Shown here piece after piece: positions 1 to 8,359 of a stretch of DNA of 64,000 bases (the first letter of the stretch is position 1; each line of letters opens with the position of its first letter). The notes beneath the pieces are model-generated. The model was not told the origin of the DNA and did not search any database. It worked only from the letters and a program-made list of their open reading frames with translations. The position numbers were made by a program, and so were the translations under genes. This stretch comes from Corynebacterium meridianum (lineage in GTDB: Bacteria; Actinomycetota; Actinomycetes; Mycobacteriales; Mycobacteriaceae), in assembly GCF_016342265.1 (NCBI RefSeq), contig NZ_JAEIOS010000012.1, forward strand, positions 62,001-126,000, given 5' to 3'.

Positions 1-739
1 CGGGGAAGTCCTCGGTCTCATCGGTCCCAACGGTGCCGGAAAGTCGACGCTCCTCTCGGCTATCAGCGGAGACATTCCCCTGCGCAGCGGCAGTATCTCG
101 ATCAATGGCCTTGACCCCACCACAGCAACGCCCCTGGAACTTGCGAGGACCCGTTCGGTCATGCTGCAGGACGTCTCCGTGTCCTTCGCCTTCCTCGTCC
201 GCGATGTAGTAGCCATGGGACGTCGGCCCTGGGCCCGCACGAAGCGGGCGAAGAACGATGAAGCACTGATCGATGCGGCGTTGAAGGCGACGGAGGTCGA
301 TCATCTCGCAGAGCGGGACATCATGACGTTGTCGGGCGGGGAGCGCGCCCGGGTGGCGCTTTCCCGTGTCCTCGCCCAGCAGACCCCTGTCGTTCTGCTC
401 GACGAGCCGACGGCGGCGCTCGACATCGGACACCAGGAACAGGCGCTTGGACTCGCACGGGGAATGGCCCGTGCCGGTGCCGCTGTGGTTGTCGTCCTGC
501 ACGATCTCAATGCGGCCGGCGCCTACTGTGACCGCATTGCCTGTCTCGCCAAAGGCGGCGTCGCAGCCCAGGGAACTGTCGAAGATGTCTACACGGAAGA
601 GATCCTCAGTGAGGTCTACGACTGGCCCATCGAGGTTCTCCGCCCCCATCCCGGACAGTTCCAGGTCGTCCCGGAACGGGGAATGGGCAAGAAAACCAGC
701 TCTGCGGCCGGTGAGCTTTTCGCCCTCATACACACCTGA
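1..739 (+). CDS. hmuV: Haem ABC transporter ATP-binding protein, 5' end missing
   Basis: This is the ATPase subunit of a haem importer. It energises an HmuU-type permease that receives haem from the HmuT lipoprotein; both would lie upstream, outside the window. The frame is open from base 2, so the start is lost. Visible motifs are Walker A (GPNGAGKST, bases 32-58), an ABC signature (LSGGERARVALSR), Walker B (VVLLDEPT) followed by the D-loop (ALDIGH), and the H-loop histidine in VVLHDLN. The order hmuV then two HtaA-domain genes matches the hmuTUV-htaB-htaC arrangement known from C. diphtheriae, which supports haem rather than another siderophore as substrate. Function is inferred from family and context. 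Confidence 0.9.
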   Translation, partial: GEVLGLIGPNGAGKSTLLSAISGDIPLRSGSISINGLDPTTATPLELARTRSVMLQDVSVSFAFLVRDVVAMGRRPWARTKRAKNDEALIDAALKATEVDHLAERDIMTLSGGERARVALSRVLAQQTPVVLLDEPTAALDIGHQEQALGLARGMARAGAAVVVVLHDLNAAGAYCDRIACLAKGGVAAQGTVEDVYTEEILSEVYDWPIEVLRPHPGQFQVVPERGMGKKTSSAAGELFALIHT

Positions 740-774
740 TCAACTTCATAAACCATCATCTCACAAGGAGAATA

Positions 775-1773
775 ATGAACAACACCACAAAGACATCCGT
801 ATCTCTCATCGCAGGCACGGCATTACTCGCTGCGGGACTCACCGCCCCTACTGCGTTTGCGGAGGATGAAGCTCCGAAGTGTGTGACGTCTGTTGGTGAT
901 GGTAAGGCCGAGTGGTCGATCAAGAAGAGTTACCTGAATTATTTGACGTTGCCGATCACTTTGGGTGAGGTCATTGTTTCTGACGGTGTGACCATCGATA
1001 ACCCGAAGACGGGTCCGTTCGAGTTCGAGGTTGATCCGGAGCGTTCCTCGGTTGAGTCCGCGTCGAAGGGTGTGTTCGGGCTGAAGGGCACGATCGATAT
1101 TCACGGTCACAAGAAGGGTGATGAGTGGGAGCTTGATCAGACCATTTCGGATGCGAAGATCGCGGTTGATGGTACGTCGGGTCAGATCATCGTGGACTTT
1201 TCCTCGGCGCGGTACCCCAATCCGGGCGGCCTTCCGCCCTACACCGGTGACGATGTGGTTATCGCGGATGTGACGTGGGATTCTGCGCCGAATCTGGTTG
1301 CCGGTGCTGTTGATCTTTCTGGTGCTGATGTGAAGTTGACTGAGGTGGGGGCTACTGAGCTTTTCGCCCAGTTCTATCCGGAGGGCCAGGAGCTGGCGCC
1401 GGTGAGTGTTGCGGCGACGTTGGTTGAGAAGTGTGAGTCGCCGGAGCCGAGCACCACGGTCGCGCCGAGCACGACTGCCGCACCGAGCACGACGGCTGCT
1501 CCGAGCACCACGGTCGCGCCGACCACGACGGCTGCCCCGAGCACGACGGCTGCTCCGACCACGACGGCTGCACCGACCACGACGGCCGCTCCGACCACGA
1601 CGGCCGCTCCAGACGACGACGAGAGCGTGCAGGGATCCACTATCGGACCAGAGCTCATCAAGACACTGATGACCAGCCCCATCAACGGAATCATGAGCAT
1701 TTTCGTGATGCTTGGTGCAGGAGCGATCTTCGGTGTCGTGCTTCAGCATCTCGCATTGCTCTTCAAAAGATAA
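775..1773 (+). CDS. htaB: HtaA-domain haem-binding surface protein (first copy)
   Basis: This is a 332-aa secreted, membrane-anchored haem-binding protein that would pass haem to HmuT. An AAGGAG ribosome site precedes the ATG. Residues 1-30 are a signal peptide ending at TAFA|ED. Residues about 31-220 form one HtaA-type domain (WSIKKSYLNYL near its start, IDIHGH in the middle, SSARYPNPGG later), carrying the Tyr and His residues typical of the family. Nine hexapeptides of the (S/T)TTxAP type follow as a stalk, then an acidic DDDE patch and a C-terminal TM helix with a basic end. It lies 35 bp after hmuV, probably in one transcript. The symbol is by position (htaB-like) and could be exchanged with its neighbour. 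Bases 847-1486 are repeated in the next gene. Confidence 0.88.
   Translation: MNNTTKTSVSLIAGTALLAAGLTAPTAFAEDEAPKCVTSVGDGKAEWSIKKSYLNYLTLPITLGEVIVSDGVTIDNPKTGPFEFEVDPERSSVESASKGVFGLKGTIDIHGHKKGDEWELDQTISDAKIAVDGTSGQIIVDFSSARYPNPGGLPPYTGDDVVIADVTWDSAPNLVAGAVDLSGADVKLTEVGATELFAQFYPEGQELAPVSVAATLVEKCESPEPSTTVAPSTTAAPSTTAAPSTTVAPTTTAAPSTTAAPTTTAAPTTTAAPTTTAAPDDDESVQGSTIGPELIKTLMTSPINGIMSIFVMLGAGAIFGVVLQHLALLFKR
847..1486 (+). repeat. 640-bp direct repeat, copy 1 (HtaA domain)
   Basis: This block appears identical to 2070-2709 with a constant offset of 1223 bp, checked by eye along both translations and several nucleotide lines. It runs from the end of the signal peptide through the whole HtaA domain into the first stalk repeats. 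Third codon positions are noticeably richer in T and A than in flanking genes (for example runs of gtt, gat, tct, gct). Confidence 0.92.
1450..1611 (+). repeat. Nine 18-bp units encoding the (S/T)TTxAP stalk
   Basis: Nine tandem units of 18 bp encode STTVAP, STTAAP or TTTAAP hexapeptides. They join the HtaA domain to the TM anchor, presumably as an extended and possibly glycosylated stalk. Confidence 0.9.
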
Positions 1774-2000
1774 CGACTGGTGCAGCGTGAAGATGGCGAT
1801 GCACCCCCGCATCCCTCATCCGCAGTCGGGTCCCAGGCTCTGCATTGTTGTCTCGAACAGCGTGTTTAATTGAATTAGGCGCATCTCGAACCAGTGGAAT
1901 AGCCACCTGAGCGTTGACTATATTGCCTAACCTTAGTAGGTTGAGCCTAGCCTCAATTAATTTGGCCTACTTGGTCGAAACATCATTCTAGGAGCTTGGT
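1774..2000 (+). promoter_or_regulatory. Intergenic region with promoter and iron-control signals for the second HtaA gene
   Basis: This 227-bp gap is more AT-rich than its surroundings, especially after about 1865. It carries the DtxR-like site listed separately at 1941-1956, and an AGGAG ribosome site lies about 10 bp before the TTG start at 2001. The gap suggests the second HtaA gene can be transcribed on its own. Confidence 0.5.
1941..1956. promoter_or_regulatory. Candidate DtxR (iron repressor) operator
   Basis: TTGAGCCTAGCCTCAA is a 16-bp near-palindrome with two mismatched positions. With the preceding TAGG it resembles the corynebacterial DtxR box (TTAGGTTAGCCTAACCTAA) with a one-base shift. 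Iron-dependent DtxR control of hmu/hta genes is established in C. diphtheriae. The site here is inferred from sequence only. Confidence 0.5.
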
Positions 2001-3308
2001 TTGAAAAACACTGTTCGTTACACCGCCGGCATATTCACCCTGACCATGGTCGCTGGCTCAGTCCTGGTACCTACTGCGTTTGCGGAGGATGAAGCTCCGA
2101 AGTGTGTGACGTCTGTTGGTGATGGTAAGGCCGAGTGGTCGATCAAGAAGAGTTACCTGAATTATTTGACGTTGCCGATCACTTTGGGTGAGGTCATTGT
2201 TTCTGACGGTGTGACCATCGATAACCCGAAGACGGGTCCGTTCGAGTTCGAGGTTGATCCGGAGCGTTCCTCGGTTGAGTCCGCGTCGAAGGGTGTGTTC
2301 GGGCTGAAGGGCACGATCGATATTCACGGTCACAAGAAGGGTGATGAGTGGGAGCTTGATCAGACCATTTCGGATGCGAAGATCGCGGTTGATGGTACGT
2401 CGGGTCAGATCATCGTGGACTTTTCCTCGGCGCGGTACCCCAATCCGGGCGGCCTTCCGCCCTACACCGGTGACGATGTGGTTATCGCGGATGTGACGTG
2501 GGATTCTGCGCCGAATCTGGTTGCCGGTGCTGTTGATCTTTCTGGTGCTGATGTGAAGTTGACTGAGGTGGGGGCTACTGAGCTTTTCGCCCAGTTCTAT
2601 CCGGAGGGCCAGGAGCTGGCGCCGGTGAGTGTTGCGGCGACGTTGGTTGAGAAGTGTGAGTCGCCGGAGCCGAGCACCACGGTCGCGCCGAGCACGACTG
2701 CCGCACCGACCACGACGGCTGCACCGACCACGACTGCCGCACCGACCACGACGGCTGCCCCGAGCACGACGGCTGCACCGACCACGACTGCCGCACCGAC
2801 CACGACGGCTGCCCCGAGCACGACGGCTGCTCCGACCACGACGGCTGCACCGAGCACCACGGTCGCGCCGACCACGACGGCTGCCCCGAGCACGACGGCT
2901 GCTCCGACCACGACGGCTGCACCGACCACGACGGCTGCACCGAGCACGACGGCTGCACCGAGTACGACTATCGCACCGACCACGACGGCTGCACCGACCA
3001 CGACTGCCGCACCGACCACGACTGCCGCACCGACCACGACGGCTGCACCGACCACGACTGCCGCACCGACCACGACGGCTGCACCGACCACGACTGCCGC
3101 ACCGACCACGACGGAGAAGCCCGGTTCCTCCAACAACGTCAACAACATCAACGGTGATTCCGTGAATCGCGTTCTGGACAATCTGAGGAACTTGCTCAAC
3201 AGGTTGTTCAACAGCAACGGTGTCATCGCAGCCCTAGGTATCGGGTCCGCGATCGCGATCATTGCGGGTATCGCTCACTTCGTCAATGTGACGATGTTGC
3301 ACCGGTAG
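2001..3308 (+). CDS. htaC: HtaA-domain haem-binding surface protein (second copy, long stalk)
   Basis: This 435-aa paralogue of the preceding gene has a different signal peptide core (residues 1-28), the same HtaA domain residue for residue, about 25 hexapeptide repeats (residues 225-374), and a C-terminal TM helix (about residues 405-430). The start codon is TTG, with AGGAG about 10 bp upstream. It should display the same haem-binding head much further from the membrane than its neighbour. The near-perfect identity confined to the domain, while leader, stalk length and anchor differ, points to gene conversion or very recent duplication. The symbol is by position only. Confidence 0.87.
   Translation: MKNTVRYTAGIFTLTMVAGSVLVPTAFAEDEAPKCVTSVGDGKAEWSIKKSYLNYLTLPITLGEVIVSDGVTIDNPKTGPFEFEVDPERSSVESASKGVFGLKGTIDIHGHKKGDEWELDQTISDAKIAVDGTSGQIIVDFSSARYPNPGGLPPYTGDDVVIADVTWDSAPNLVAGAVDLSGADVKLTEVGATELFAQFYPEGQELAPVSVAATLVEKCESPEPSTTVAPSTTAAPTTTAAPTTTAAPTTTAAPSTTAAPTTTAAPTTTAAPSTTAAPTTTAAPSTTVAPTTTAAPSTTAAPTTTAAPTTTAAPSTTAAPSTTIAPTTTAAPTTTAAPTTTAAPTTTAAPTTTAAPTTTAAPTTTAAPTTTEKPGSSNNVNNINGDSVNRVLDNLRNLLNRLFNSNGVIAALGIGSAIAIIAGIAHFVNVTMLHR
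2070..2709 (+). repeat. 640-bp direct repeat, copy 2 (HtaA domain)
   Basis: This is the partner of 847-1486. Identity begins inside the signal-peptide codons and breaks at a G/C difference in the third stalk repeat. Confidence 0.92.
2673..3122 (+). repeat. About 25 tandem 18-bp units encoding the long stalk
   Basis: I count 25 hexapeptides, mostly TTTAAP and STTAAP with single STTIAP and TTTEKP variants. The long, nearly perfect repeat invites copy-number change by slippage, so stalk length may vary between strains. Confidence 0.9.
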
Positions 3309-3347
3309 ATCCGTGACGAAAACTCCACTGCGCGGATAACGGCGTAG

Positions 3348-3380
3348 AAGCGGCCCCTGGTACACCAAGGGCCGCTTCTT
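3348..3380 (+). terminator. Terminator of the second HtaA gene
   Basis: The arms AAGCGGCCC and GGGCCGCTT (9 bp, perfect) enclose a 12-nt loop and are followed by CTT. The hairpin sits 40 bp after the stop. The T-tract is short. Confidence 0.75.
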
Positions 3381-3402
3381 CCATCATTCACCGATCTTCA
3401 GA

Positions 3403-3436
3403 GTCCCCGATCATGTGCATTCATATGATCGGGGAC
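3403..3436. repeat. Perfect 12-bp inverted repeat of unknown role
   Basis: GTCCCCGATCAT and its exact complement ATGATCGGGGAC are separated by 10 nt. There is no adjacent T-tract, so it is not an obvious terminator. It could be a protein-binding site or a backup hairpin. Confidence 0.6.
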
Positions 3437-3649
3437 GCCGATACTCAAGAGTGCGTCGATTCCACTGCAAGTCGAACGCCGGCCGAGAGGGACCCTGTAG
3501 GTCCTGGTTCCGTCTGTAGATCTGCCGGAGAACGGTGTTCCACGCGCCGGTAGGAGGAGCGGGTGATCCCCTGCTTCTCGCAACCGCTGCAAAAAGTGAC
3601 ATGCACTGCGCCGTGCTCCTTCCGTAGCGCCGGTGCGACCGGCTCCGCC

Positions 3650-3696
3650 AAAAGCATAGCTCCACCTCAGCCGAATCGGCGAGGTGGAGCTATGCT
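3650..3696 (-). terminator. Terminator of metY
   Basis: A perfect 16-bp stem (arms 3653-3668 and 3681-3696, core GCTCCACCTC) has a 12-nt loop. On the minus strand it is followed by TTTT, 24 bp after the metY stop. Confidence 0.85.
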
Positions 3697-3719
3697 GTGG
3701 TTCGGATTGAACCCGGTTG

Positions 3720-5036
3720 TCAGTTGATCGCTTCGAACCCGCGCTTCAGGTCCGCGATGATGTCGTCGATGTTTTCGATACCGACCGACAGCCGGATCGT
3801 ACCTTCGGTGATACCGGCGCGGAGCAGTTCCGCCTCATCGGACTGTGAGTGGGTGGTCGATGCCGGGTGGACGACGAGTGAACGAACATCACCGACGTTA
3901 GCCACGTTGGAGTGGAGCTTCAGGGCATCTATGAACGCCCAGGCTTCCTCGCGGCCACCGTTGATGGTGAAGGAGAGGACGGCACCGGTGTACTTGAGCC
4001 CCAACTTCTCCTTGACCTTGTTCCACGGAGAATCCGGGAGTCCGGCGTAGTTGACGGTGGCGACCTTGTCGTTGGCGGCGAGGAATTCAGCAACCTTCGC
4101 GGCGTTCTCGTTGTGGCGTTCCACTCGCAGTGACAGGGTATCCAGTCCCTGGGCTGTGACCCATGCGTTGAACGGCGAGGGTGCTGCACCCGTGTCGCGG
4201 AGCAGGCCGACCCGTGCCTTGAGTCCGAATGCCGCTGCGCCCAGATCGGCGTACTTCAGTCCGTGGTAGGCGGGGTCGGGGGTGACGAAATCGGGGAACA
4301 CCGGCTCGCCATTGCGCTCGACCGTCCAGTCGAATTTGCCGCCGTCCACCAGGATTCCGCCGAGGGCGGAGCCATTTCCGGTGTAGAACTTCGTGGTGGA
4401 TGCGACGACGATGTCGGCTCCGAGATCCAGCGGGCGGACGAGAGCGGCCGTTGCGAGGGTGTTGTCGATGATCAGCGGGACCTGGTTGTCGTGGGCGACC
4501 TCCGCGATGGCCGGGATGTCCAGGACATCAGCCTGGGGATTGGCGAAGGTCTCTCCGTAGAAGGCCACGGTGTTGTCCCGGACGGCTGCCCGCCAGGAGG
4601 CTGGATCGTCGGGATCCTCAACGAAGGTGGTCTCGATGCCGAGGCGCGGAAGGGTGACGCTCAGCAGTGTCAGAGTGCCGCCATAGAGTCGGGGAGAAGC
4701 CACGATGTGTGAGCCGGAGCGTGCGATGTTGAGGATGGCCGCAGTCTCTGCAGCCTGGCCGGAGGCGAAAAGAACCGCGTGCAGACCGCCCTCCAGTGAA
4801 TTCAGCCGATTTTCAACGGCCTCGACTGTGGGGTTGGTGAGTCGGGTGTAGACCGGACCCAGGTCCTCGAGCGCGAAACGCTGCTTGGCGTGTTCCGCGG
4901 AACGGAAGACGTAGGAGGAGGTCTGGTAGATCGGCAGGTTCCGGGCGCCGGTCTCCGAGTCGACCGGCTGCCCCGCATGCACGGAACGGGTCTCGAAACC
5001 CCAGGAATCTGCGATGCTGTTGTCGTACTGGGTCAT
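3720..5036 (-). CDS. metY: O-acetylhomoserine sulfhydrylase (homocysteine synthase)
   Basis: This PLP enzyme converts O-acetyl-L-homoserine plus sulfide to homocysteine by direct sulfhydrylation. It has 438 residues, the normal size for MetY and larger than cystathionine gamma-synthase (about 390). It starts WGFETRSVHAGQ and carries the family substrate and PLP motifs (YTRLTNPT, FASGQAAETAA). The PLP lysine is K216 in ASTTKFYTGNG. The chosen ATG has AAGGA upstream; an in-frame start 54 bp earlier is less likely. metX, its usual partner in C. glutamicum, is not adjacent. McbR-like sites in the promoter suggest methionine/SAM-responsive repression. Confidence 0.93.
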   Translation of the reverse strand: MTQYDNSIADSWGFETRSVHAGQPVDSETGARNLPIYQTSSYVFRSAEHAKQRFALEDLGPVYTRLTNPTVEAVENRLNSLEGGLHAVLFASGQAAETAAILNIARSGSHIVASPRLYGGTLTLLSVTLPRLGIETTFVEDPDDPASWRAAVRDNTVAFYGETFANPQADVLDIPAIAEVAHDNQVPLIIDNTLATAALVRPLDLGADIVVASTTKFYTGNGSALGGILVDGGKFDWTVERNGEPVFPDFVTPDPAYHGLKYADLGAAAFGLKARVGLLRDTGAAPSPFNAWVTAQGLDTLSLRVERHNENAAKVAEFLAANDKVATVNYAGLPDSPWNKVKEKLGLKYTGAVLSFTINGGREEAWAFIDALKLHSNVANVGDVRSLVVHPASTTHSQSDEAELLRAGITEGTIRLSVGIENIDDIIADLKRGFEAIN

Positions 5037-5114
5037 GGTGATCAGTGTCCTTCTTCGGTGTCGGTTGCGTTCGTTTGCGCTGGAGATCACCGTAGTGGAG
5101 AACAGGAAAAAAAG

Positions 5115-5130
5115 TAAACAGCTCTGTCTA
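5115..5130. promoter_or_regulatory. Candidate McbR operator upstream of metY
   Basis: TAAAC-N6-GTCTA differs at one position from the TAGAC-N6-GTCTA consensus described for the C. glutamicum methionine/cysteine repressor McbR. A second half-site, TAGAC, lies at 5169-5173, and both share the inner sequence CAGCTC. The location 80-140 bp before metY fits. The assignment is inference. Confidence 0.6.
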
Positions 5131-5211
5131 TTAAATCGAAAAAGTGCAGGCCAAGACTTTGAAAAAAATAGACAGCTCGGTTCTCATTCGGGGGTGGCCG
5201 AGGTGTCGGGG

Positions 5212-5988
5212 CTATGCGGCGTGCTTGTTCGGCTTACGGGAGTTCCGGATCGCGGTGGCAACGACCGCGAGGAGGGCAGCAACCACGGCACCGCCGAGGA
5301 TCCAGATCCAGCTGGGGAGCGGCTCGGCGGAATTCAGCTCATCCGCGCAGTTCACCAGACTCTCCCGCAGGTGCTCCTGGGTGCGGTTGTAGGTCGCCGT
5401 CCTCGACATGAATAGCTCCGCCTTGATCGTGTCGAGACGCGGACCCACAGCCGCCTGCTCCCACAACGCCTTTGCGACCTTCGCCCCCGGGTCGGTGCCG
5501 ATGGCGGCTGCGGCCTCACGTGCTTCCTGTTCGGTGTACTCGGTCTTTTGGTTGGCGGACTCGCTGAGGACACCCGCATCCTCGGCGGTGAGTGTGGTCA
5601 GCATTCCGAGTCCTTCGGTTCCGCCGGCCTCGCCGATTCGGTGCTGGAGATCCGTGGGGCTCGGGGTGTCCGGACCTGTTGCGTCGGAGTCGTACGCTTC
5701 GATCGCGTCTCTGAGCCCCGGGTCCGCCTCGTCCAGTTCATTCAGTCTCTGATTCCGGGCGTCATCCTCCAATGAGGTCCAGAACTGGACGACATCCGAC
5801 CCCGGTTCCTCCGGGTCGATGCGGCAGACCATCCGGTCTGTGTCAGCGGTGACCGTGTAGGCTGTCGCCGCCGGTGTCATCGGTCCGCACAACGCGAGTG
5901 TGCACATCACAGTCGCGGCGATTCCTGAATAGCGGAGGCGGAGACGAGGCGACGGGGTGGTGACAGGGGAGGGGAAATGTGCGGACAT
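5212..5988 (-). CDS. Secreted or membrane-anchored protein of unknown function
   Basis: This 258-aa protein is not recognised. It has a basic N-terminus (RLRLR) and a hydrophobic signal segment ending near AATA. The mature region is acidic and mostly helical ([29 protein letters not shown]), contains two cysteines, and ends in one C-terminal TM segment ([18 protein letters not shown]) with a short basic tail. The chosen ATG has AAGGAT 9 nt upstream; an ATG 18 bp earlier overlaps that ribosome site. It is divergent from pitA. The helical extracytoplasmic part anchored by a C-terminal TM resembles other corynebacterial cell-surface proteins, but no function can be stated. Confidence 0.7.
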   Translation of the reverse strand: MSAHFPSPVTTPSPRLRLRYSGIAATVMCTLALCGPMTPAATAYTVTADTDRMVCRIDPEEPGSDVVQFWTSLEDDARNQRLNELDEADPGLRDAIEAYDSDATGPDTPSPTDLQHRIGEAGGTEGLGMLTTLTAEDAGVLSESANQKTEYTEQEAREAAAAIGTDPGAKVAKALWEQAAVGPRLDTIKAELFMSRTATYNRTQEHLRESLVNCADELNSAEPLPSWIWILGGAVVAALLAVVATAIRNSRKPNKHAA

Positions 5989-6100
5989 GGGTCCATTATC
6001 CTTCAATCGGTCCGTCCCATGATGGCTCTGGAGACGGGAGGGCGAGGTCCGTGCGGAACGTCCAACTATTCGTCACCGGGACACCCAAGGTATCGGGGCT

Positions 6101-6118
6101 GTTCACCGTTTGTTCACG
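6101..6118 (+). promoter_or_regulatory. PHO-box-like direct repeat upstream of pitA
   Basis: GTTCACC (6101-6107) and GTTCACG (6112-6118) are repeated with an 11-bp period, the arrangement described for actinobacterial PhoP boxes. The site is 66-83 bp before the pitA start. Phosphate-responsive control is inferred. Confidence 0.55.
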
Positions 6119-6183
6119 AGCGCTCTCTAACGTCTGCCTGGCACTCCTCATCCAGCCAAGTGAAAACGAAAGAGAACATCCAT

Positions 6184-7794
6184 ATGTCGACAGGCACGTT
6201 AGAAGCCGTCCAGAAGGTCGTTGAGACCGATACCCGGACGGACAAGTGGTGGCATCTCTGTTTCGGATCAATGCTCGCCATCGCTCTGGTCAGCTTCACC
6301 CTGTGGTCCCACGGTTATGTCGGTGACGGTGCGAACAAGATGGTTCTCTTCACGACGATCGTGTTCGCCATGTTCATGGCGTTCAACATCGGCGGCAACG
6401 ATGTCGCCAACTCTTTCGGTACGTCGGTCGGCGCGGGCACGCTGACCATCAAGCAAGCCCTCATCGTCGCGGCGGTATTCGAGGTTGGCGGTGCAGTCAT
6501 CGCCGGTGGGGAGGTCACCGATACCGTGCGAAAGGGCATCGTCAACCTGGAGGGAATCGACCTGCAGCCGATGCAGTTCGTGTGGATCATGATGTCCGCG
6601 CTGCTCGGCGCCGCGATCTGGCTGCTCATCGCCACCCGGATGGGGTGGCCGGTGTCCACGACGCACTCCATCATCGGCGGTATCGTCGGCGCCTCCCTCA
6701 CGCTCGGCTTCACCACCGGGACCGGCGGCTGGGAGATGGTCCAGTGGTCGCAGATCGGACTCATCGCGCTGTCCTGGGTGCTGTCCCCGCTGCTCGGCGG
6801 CATCGTCGCCTACAGCCTTTTCTGGCTCGTCAAACGACACATCCTCTCCTACAACGAGCGTGCCGACGAACAGCTCCGGAAGATCAAGAAGGAACGCGCC
6901 GAACTGCGTGAGGAACACAAGTCCGCATTCCAGCGCCTGGGCGAGCTGAAGCAGATCTCCTACACCAATGCCATGGTCCGCGACTCCGTTCTCGTGGATC
7001 AGGGTGAATACGATCCGGATGAACTCGAATCCGAGTACTACCGCGAGCTGCACCGCATCAACTCGCAGGCTGACGACGTCGAGGCGCACAAGGCGCTGGT
7101 CACCTGGGTGCCTGTTCTGGCCGCACTCGGGTCGCTGGTCATCGGGTCGATGCTGCTCTTCAAGGGGCTGAAGAACCTGCACCTCGGAGTGTCGGCCGTC
7201 GGAAACTACCTCATTCTCGGAATGATCGCCGCCGCTGTTTGGATGGCGGTGTTCATCTTCGCGAAGACGCTCCAGAAGACGAACCTTTCGCGATCGACGT
7301 TCCTGCTGTTCTCCTGGATGCAGGTATTCACCGCCTCCGCGTTCGCCTTCTCCCACGGCTCCAATGACATCGCGAACGCCATCGGCCCCTTCGCGGCGGT
7401 GCTCGACGTCCTGAAGACGGAGGCGATCAACCCGAAGGCCGCGGTCCCGGCGCAGGCGATGCTCGCACTCGGTATTGCGCTGATCGCGGGTCTGTGGTTC
7501 ATCGGACGCTACGTGATCAAGACCGTCGGTTCGGATCTGACGAAGATGCACCCGGCATCCGGATTCTCCGCGGAGCTCGCGGCAGCCGGCGTCGTCATGG
7601 GGGCGTCTGTGCTGGGGCTGCCGGTGTCCTCCACCCACATCCTCATCGGCGCGGTCCTCGGAGTCGGTGTGGTCAACAAGGCCGCCAACTGGGGCCTCAT
7701 GAAGCCCATCGCCCTCGCCTGGGTGATCACCCTTCCCTGTGCCGCGCTCGTCGCGTCCGGGACGGTTCTCGTCCTGCCGTTGGTATTCGGCTAG
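6184..7794 (+). CDS. pitA: PiT-family low-affinity phosphate transporter
   Basis: This 536-aa inner-membrane H+/metal-phosphate symporter carries the two family signature repeats, [10 protein letters not shown] (N-terminal half) and [10 protein letters not shown] (C-terminal half). Both halves also contain the matching V(S)TTH(S/I) segment, in [13 protein letters not shown] and [14 protein letters not shown] long charged cytoplasmic loop of about 110 residues (about 225-335) separates the halves. The ATG at 6184 follows AAAGAGAA; the longer upstream frame has no ribosome site and lacks homology-like sequence. A strong hairpin follows. The upstream direct repeat suggests PhoP-type regulation. 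Confidence 0.92.
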   Translation: MSTGTLEAVQKVVETDTRTDKWWHLCFGSMLAIALVSFTLWSHGYVGDGANKMVLFTTIVFAMFMAFNIGGNDVANSFGTSVGAGTLTIKQALIVAAVFEVGGAVIAGGEVTDTVRKGIVNLEGIDLQPMQFVWIMMSALLGAAIWLLIATRMGWPVSTTHSIIGGIVGASLTLGFTTGTGGWEMVQWSQIGLIALSWVLSPLLGGIVAYSLFWLVKRHILSYNERADEQLRKIKKERAELREEHKSAFQRLGELKQISYTNAMVRDSVLVDQGEYDPDELESEYYRELHRINSQADDVEAHKALVTWVPVLAALGSLVIGSMLLFKGLKNLHLGVSAVGNYLILGMIAAAVWMAVFIFAKTLQKTNLSRSTFLLFSWMQVFTASAFAFSHGSNDIANAIGPFAAVLDVLKTEAINPKAAVPAQAMLALGIALIAGLWFIGRYVIKTVGSDLTKMHPASGFSAELAAAGVVMGASVLGLPVSSTHILIGAVLGVGVVNKAANWGLMKPIALAWVITLPCAALVASGTVLVLPLVFG

Positions 7795-7805
7795 AGACTG
7801 TTTTC

Positions 7806-7851
7806 AACGGGCGGGGTTGGTCCACCAGGTGGACCAACCCCGCCCGTTTCC
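7806..7851 (+). terminator. Terminator of pitA
   Basis: Two 21-nt arms (7806-7826 and 7828-7848) are perfectly complementary around a single A and are followed by TTTCC. The stem is GC-rich, so this should be an efficient terminator separating pitA from the cassette downstream. Confidence 0.85.
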
Positions 7852-8359
7852 GTCGACATGGTGCCCTCGTGTCCGTGTGGGAGTTTTGACCTCTCGTGGC
7901 CAACCGAATCGGTGACGGTCCAGATACGGTTCCGGCCTGTGCCGGTGGTTCGGCATTCTGGCGGCGTATGCATGTCGTCGGACAGCCGGCAGGATTCTGT
8001 GGTGTTGGTGGATCGACGATTTATGCGGGCGCAGCTTGCAACAGGAGAGGGTGGAGAAACTGTTTTCGGGTACCCCTCGGTAAGTTCCTCTTTTCCATGT
8101 GGTTTGCGCAGGTGGAACGGTCCTGGGTGTCGTTGGTGCAACTATTTCGGTTATGAAATTGAGCGGCACATACCCCCATGATTGAGAACCTGGTGCACCG
8201 CCGCTACAGGGCGAATAAGATATTCATATATCTGTCTGTAGAAAATAGTGCGGGGAAAGCCGCTTGGTTCATAGACTGCGGTGACTTCCCGGGCTGTCAA
8301 AGGCGGACAGCTAAGTACCGCGCTTTCATGCGCCCGAGCAGAAGCTGAAGGATGCACCG
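7852..8359. other. Gene-free leader of the nine-gene cassette
   Basis: This stretch of about 510 bp has only short, compositionally poor open frames on both strands (up to about 107 codons, no good ribosome site). From about 8140 to 8255 it is unusually AT-rich for this genome, including ATATTCATATATCT near 8220-8235. That is the best place for the cassette promoter, but I cannot define a -35/-10 pair with confidence. Confidence 0.45.

Larger units (their letters stand above)
3309..3719. other. Gene-free region between convergent genes, with three hairpins
   Basis: This 411-bp region lies between the convergent second HtaA gene and metY. It holds the three hairpins annotated separately. Short overlapping open frames occur on the minus strand (up to about 84 codons), but none has a ribosome site or a recognisable protein. 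Confidence 0.6.

Noticed and set aside
2673..3122. Regular short repeats as a possible CRISPR array
   Set aside because: The 18-bp units are contiguous, in frame and encode TTTAAP-type hexapeptides; there are no unique spacers.
7858..8181. A possible 107-aa gene in the cassette leader
   Set aside because: No ribosome site, mixed composition, no motif, and competing frames of similar length on both strands.
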